From RGIG1902 sp034926865 (GTDB lineage: Bacteria; Bacillota; Clostridia; Oscillospirales; Butyricicoccaceae): a stretch of 64,000 bases of DNA. The stretch's first letter is position 1; each line of letters opens with the position of its first letter. Of the stretch, positions 61,224-64,000 are shown piece by piece. The notes under the pieces are model-generated. The model was not told the DNA's origin and searched no databases. It saw nothing but the letters and a program-made list of their open reading frames with translations. Both the position numbers and the translations under genes were made by a program. Location: the NCBI GenBank assembly GCA_034926865.1, contig JAYFQP010000013.1, forward strand, positions 47,132-111,131. Reading direction: 5' to 3'.

Positions 61224-61793
61224 CTATAGGTCTTTTGTCAGTTTTTCGAACTCGGCCTTTGCGTTTGTAAGGTCGGAATGCACCGCAAGCATGATATAGT
61301 TGCCGCTTTTGATGATAACGGGTTCCTTGGCATAAGCCATGCTTTCATCAGTCGAGGCTTTCCATTTTTCGGCTATGGCTGTTTTGCGTTTTTCCAGAGC
61401 TTGCTCAACTTGAGACATCTTGCCTTCCTTTACTTTGGCAATGAAGAACTCGCTGGCGTTATTCTCGCCTTCGGCAGTCCTTAAGGTATAACTGTCAAGC
61501 AAAGATTCATCTATACCGTAATCCTTTGCAAAGACTTCTTTTGTGCCTGCTACTGTCTTTGGCACTTTATCTCCTTTGAAAATGCTTACAAAACCTTCCC
61601 ACACATCGTTGGTTGCGTTGGCGACACCTTTAGCCGCATCGCCTACGCCTTCAGCAACTTTGTCGGCAGGGTTATTTTTATTCGTCGTGTCTTCTTTTTT
61701 TGCATCACTTGTATCATTTTTATTGCCGCAGGCGGCAAAAACTGAAAAGGCAAGGAGTGCGCAAAGAAGCAGGATCAATGTCTTCTTCTTCAT
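61224..61793 (-). CDS. DUF4358-like lipoprotein (second copy)
   Basis: 189 residues. Signal peptide with lipobox FAAC (Cys21), an acidic/Lys linker and an amphipathic stretch (NPADKVAEGVGDAAKGVANA), then the DUF4358-like domain: SEFFIAKVKEGKMSQVEQAL, KRKTAIAEKW and VIIKSGNYIMLAVHSD. Related in layout to the lipoprotein at 8597. RBS AAAGGAAAA. It lies divergent from rpmH, far from any MBOAT gene. Function unknown. Confidence 0.8.
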   Translation of the reverse strand: MKKKTLILLLCALLAFSVFAACGNKNDTSDAKKEDTTNKNNPADKVAEGVGDAAKGVANATNDVWEGFVSIFKGDKVPKTVAGTKEVFAKDYGIDESLLDSYTLRTAEGENNASEFFIAKVKEGKMSQVEQALEKRKTAIAEKWKASTDESMAYAKEPVIIKSGNYIMLAVHSDLTNAKAEFEKLTKDL

Positions 61794-61971
61794 GTTTCAA
61801 TTTTCCTTTCATATTTATATCCGGTTTTTCGGCATACTTATTATTTTACAAAAAGGTGTGATAAATCATATGTATAATAAGTATTTTCTGGAAATTCGAT
61901 TACTAAAAGTGTAATTTAATTAAAAAATTACAAAAATATGGCGATAATCTTTGCCATACGACAAAAATAGG

Positions 61972-62001
61972 TTGACATAGAATGCTTATGGCATATATAA
62001 T
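61972..62001 (+). promoter_or_regulatory. rpmH operon promoter
   Basis: Perfect -35 TTGACA (61972-61977), 18-nt spacer, perfect -10 TATAAT (61996-62001), about 75 nt before rpmH, as expected for a highly expressed operon. Confidence 0.8.
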
Positions 62002-62074
62002 ACAAAGTGCGTTACTGTAAAAAATAAAATGCCTAAAGAGGGCGTGTCAATAATCCGTATTGGGGGGTGTAAAC

Positions 62075-62209
62075 ATGCTTCGTACTTATCAGCCGAAGAA
62101 GCGTCAACGCAGCAAAGAGCATGGCTTCATGAAGCGCATGAGAACAAGGAACGGCAGAAAAGTTCTTGCCAGCCGTCGCGCTAAGGGGAGAGTAAGGCTG
62201 TCCCACTAA
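62075..62209 (+). CDS. rpmH: 50S ribosomal protein L34
   Basis: 44 residues, complete, family length. MLRTYQPKKRQRSKEHGF, then RMRTRNGRKVLASRRAKGR and the end RVRLSH are diagnostic (most L34 begin MKRTYQPS/K). RBS GGGGGGTG upstream of the ATG. First gene of the conserved rpmH-rnpA-yidD-yidC-jag block. Too short for automatic length cut-offs but certain. Confidence 0.97.
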   Translation: MLRTYQPKKRQRSKEHGFMKRMRTRNGRKVLASRRAKGRVRLSH

Positions 62210-62214
62210 GATAA

Positions 62215-62240
62215 TTAAGACCGCTTTTGAGCGGTCTTAA
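62215..62240 (+). other. Hairpin between rpmH and rnpA
   Basis: Perfect 10-bp stem TTAAGACCGC (62215-62224) with GCGGTCTTAA (62231-62240), followed by AGTTTT. It may attenuate transcription so that L34 is made in excess over RnpA. Confidence 0.7.
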
Positions 62241-62259
62241 AGTTTTAAAGGATGACTTT

Positions 62260-62610
62260 ATGGTGAAAACTCAATCCCTGAATGAAAACCACAGATTCCG
62301 TGCCCTTTACGGTAGGGGCAAAAGCAAGCCCGGCAGGTTTATGGTTGTATACTCAATGAGAAACCGTGCCGGGGAAGTCAACCGCTTAGGCTTAACGGTG
62401 TCCAAAAAGCTTGGCAAGGCAGTGACGCGCAACCATGTTCGCCGCAGGCTCAAAGAGGCGTACAGGTTGAATGAGCAGGATATCGCAAGCGGATTTGATA
62501 TAGTGATTGTAGCTCGCCACGGAAGCGAGAGTGCGCCTTTTGAGGCGCTTAAGGGCGAAATGTGCGAGCTGTTTAAGGATCTTGGCCTCCTGAGGAGAGC
62601 CGATGGCTAA
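62260..62610 (+). CDS. rnpA: ribonuclease P protein component
   Basis: 116 residues from the ATG at 62260 (AAAGGATG upstream). Protein cofactor of RNase P for tRNA 5' maturation. The RNR motif region reads RNHVRRRLKEAYR, preceded by RLGLTVSKKLGKAVTRN; FDIVIVAR follows. Overlaps yidD by 8 nt. The RNA subunit was not found in this window. Confidence 0.96.
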   Translation: MVKTQSLNENHRFRALYGRGKSKPGRFMVVYSMRNRAGEVNRLGLTVSKKLGKAVTRNHVRRRLKEAYRLNEQDIASGFDIVIVARHGSESAPFEALKGEMCELFKDLGLLRRADG

Positions 62611-62818
62611 GAAGATTCTTTTATGGCTTATAAAATGTTACCGAAAATACATTTCGCCGATGAAGCGGTATCCGACATGCCGCTATATTCCTACCTGCTC
62701 TCAGTATGCTGTTGAGGCTATTGAGAAGTACGGCGCCTTTAAGGGAGGGCTTTTGGCCCTTTGGCGAATATTACGGTGCAACCCCTTCTCAAAAGGGGGA
62801 TATGATCCGGTACCGTAG
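62603..62818 (+). CDS. yidD: membrane protein insertion efficiency factor YidD
   Basis: 71 residues. YRKYISPMKRYPTCRYIPTCSQYAVEAIEKYGAFKG and LRCNPFSKGGYDPVP are the diagnostic blocks, read in two parts here. Helps YidC-dependent insertion. It overlaps rnpA by 8 nt and lies 53 nt before yidC. Confidence 0.97.
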   Translation: MAKKILLWLIKCYRKYISPMKRYPTCRYIPTCSQYAVEAIEKYGAFKGGLLALWRILRCNPFSKGGYDPVP

Positions 62819-62871
62819 AAGAATCATGATAGCCGCTTTCATGCGGCAGCAAATTAAGGAGAGACTATCTG

Positions 62872-63750
62872 ATGTCTGCAATATTTGGTATAATTGCTAC
62901 ACCGTTGGGATACGTAATGGAGTATATATATAAACTCCTTGAAAATTACGGGTACTCCATCATAGCCTTTGCCCTTTTGGCTAAGTTTGTTATGTTGCCC
63001 ATTTCCATAAAACAAAAGAAGAGCATGATAGCAACTCAGCGCATAAGCCCAAAGCTTAGAGAACTTCAAAAGAAGTACGGAAACGATAAGGAAAAATATA
63101 CAAAGGAAGTTCAGCAGCTTTATGATGATTACGGCGCCTCGCCTATGGGCGGCTGCGGCACATCACTGCTGACACTCCCCATAATGCTTGGGCTTTATTA
63201 TGTCGTCACAATGCCGCTGACATATTTCATGCATATTTCTGCCGATGAAATATCAGCGCTGGCATCTGCTCTTGGGGTAGCTACGAACAAGTTTGGGTAT
63301 CAGCTTACTATGGCAGGCATGTTCAGCGAGCATCTTGAAACGCTTAAGGCTATAAGCAGCAAGGTAATACCTGTGGATTTCACTTTTTATGGGCTTAATC
63401 TTGCATCGACTCCCAGTTTTAAAGAGTTATCGTTTATGTGGGTTATACCAATACTTTCTGCCCTTACCTCATGGGGATTTTCGTATGTAACGAATACCAT
63501 GAATCAGGCGGCATCAGGCGTAAAGAGCGGTAATCCGGATGACGAAAAGGCTCAGCAAATGAATAAGAGCATGATGATAATGATGCCGCTTATGTCAGGT
63601 TATTTTGGTTTTGTCCTGCCGACAGCAGTTGGTATATACTGGATAGCTAATAACCTTTTTGGGTGTGTTCAGGAGGTTGTATTAACGAAATATTGCCTGG
63701 ACAAAGAAAAGAAAGATCAAGAGCTTTATAAGACCGGAGGAAAGAAATAA
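62872..63750 (+). CDS. yidC: membrane protein insertase YidC (Oxa1/SpoIIIJ family)
   Basis: 292 residues. Five core membrane helices, beginning at about 22-45 (YSIIAFALLAKFVMLPISIKQ) with the conserved cytosolic hairpin QRISPKLRELQKKYGNDKEKYTKEVQQLY next. The late YFGFVLPTAVGIYWIANNLFG is also typical. There is no large periplasmic domain, as usual in Gram-positives, and the lipobox Cys of SpoIIIJ is not seen. RBS AAGGAGAG. Followed immediately by jag. Confidence 0.96.
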   Translation: MSAIFGIIATPLGYVMEYIYKLLENYGYSIIAFALLAKFVMLPISIKQKKSMIATQRISPKLRELQKKYGNDKEKYTKEVQQLYDDYGASPMGGCGTSLLTLPIMLGLYYVVTMPLTYFMHISADEISALASALGVATNKFGYQLTMAGMFSEHLETLKAISSKVIPVDFTFYGLNLASTPSFKELSFMWVIPILSALTSWGFSYVTNTMNQAASGVKSGNPDDEKAQQMNKSMMIMMPLMSGYFGFVLPTAVGIYWIANNLFGCVQEVVLTKYCLDKEKKDQELYKTGGKK

Positions 63751-64000
63751 ATGATCAAGGTAATAGAGGCTAAGGGTGATACTATTGATAAAGCTATTCA
63801 GAACGCCCTTAATATTCTGGGCTGTGATCGTGATGATGTATCGGTAGAAGTTGTCAGCAAGCCTAAGTCTGGTTTTTTAGGATTTGGCAAGGAGCCGGCC
63901 ATGGTAAAGGTGACATACGAAACGTCTCCTGCCGGAAAGGCGAAAGACTTTTTGGAGGGGCTTCTGATACGGTTTGGAACTCCCGCTCACATAGATGCCA
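63751..64000 (+). CDS. jag: Jag/KhpB RNA-binding protein (3' end outside window)
   Basis: The first 83 residues are visible; the gene continues beyond the window. It begins MIKVIEAKGDTIDKAIQNAL and includes KSGFLGFGKEPAMVKV, the Jag N-terminal domain. The last visible part (AKDFLEGLLIRFG) is where the KH domain should begin. It starts at the base after the yidC stop, with CGGAGGAAAG in the end of yidC as RBS. Binds RNA and affects division and envelope growth in other Firmicutes. Confidence 0.93.
   Translation, partial: MIKVIEAKGDTIDKAIQNALNILGCDRDDVSVEVVSKPKSGFLGFGKEPAMVKVTYETSPAGKAKDFLEGLLIRFGTPAHIDA

Overview
The window looks like a chromosomal segment of an anaerobic, Gram-positive member of the Clostridia (Eubacteriales; an Oscillospirales- or Christensenellales-like lineage is a guess). 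Evidence: strong AGGAGG-type ribosome binding sites with some GTG and TTG starts, a monoderm gene complement (lipoproteins, YitT, TelA/XpaC, MurF-like ligase plus Ddl), PPi-type pyruvate phosphate dikinase, citrate lyase, glutamate dehydrogenase of the anaerobe type, a SARP/BTAD regulator, and MBOAT/DHHW/DUF4358 genes that often travel together in Clostridia. No rRNA, tRNA, CRISPR array, insertion sequence or prophage was recognised.

Layout. 1-6.4 kb: tRNA thiolation (mnmA, cut by the window start), an alpha/beta hydrolase / membrane MurF-like ligase / D-Ala-D-Ala ligase operon, and the iscS-iscU Fe-S operon behind a promoter that carries a perfect inverted repeat. 6.5-11.9 kb: a SARP/BTAD regulator with a degenerate GGDEF-like tail, a divergent conserved hypothetical, then DUF4358 lipoprotein, MBOAT O-acyltransferase and DHHW protein. 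12-23 kb: a secreted copper-amine-oxidase-N-domain protein, M14 carboxypeptidase, PatB-type lyase, GNAT, two YitT proteins flanking gdhA, and pssA-psd for phosphatidylethanolamine. 23.2-26.7 kb: a tight xpaC-telA-lemA-TPM operon. 26.8-33.6 kb: cupin, two tandem M20 peptidase paralogues, an NAD-dependent reductase, and an amino-acid ABC importer. 33.8-38.8 kb: PiT phosphate transporter with its PhoU-like partner, and an ArsR / ABC exporter / NifX-like operon with two operator-like sites. 39-48 kb: ppdK, a decayed DsrE-like gene, an L25/Ctc protein, an OsmC - lipoyl-Lpd - LplA - MarR operon, and degV. 48.5-59.3 kb: a C-terminal remnant of a lost membrane gene, purA, and the divergent citDEFXCG - aconitase - isocitrate dehydrogenase block. 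59.4-64 kb: small membrane protein, radical SAM protein, second DUF4358 lipoprotein, and rpmH-rnpA-yidD-yidC-jag (jag cut by the window end).

How the genes work together. Citrate lyase, aconitase, NADP-isocitrate dehydrogenase and (distant) GDH describe a citrate node in which citrate can be cleaved to acetate and oxaloacetate or oxidised to 2-oxoglutarate and glutamate; PPDK links pyruvate and PEP. IscS can supply sulfur both to IscU and to MnmA. The most system-like accessory locus is the OsmC / lipoyl-Lpd / LplA / MarR operon, which encodes what would be needed for a self-contained lipoyl-dependent thiol peroxidase. A family of dispersed palindromes built from DnaA-box-like arms lies in intergenic sequence at four places (about 0.84, 4.46, 17.39 and 59.40 kb), although rpmH has no dnaA beside it inside this window.
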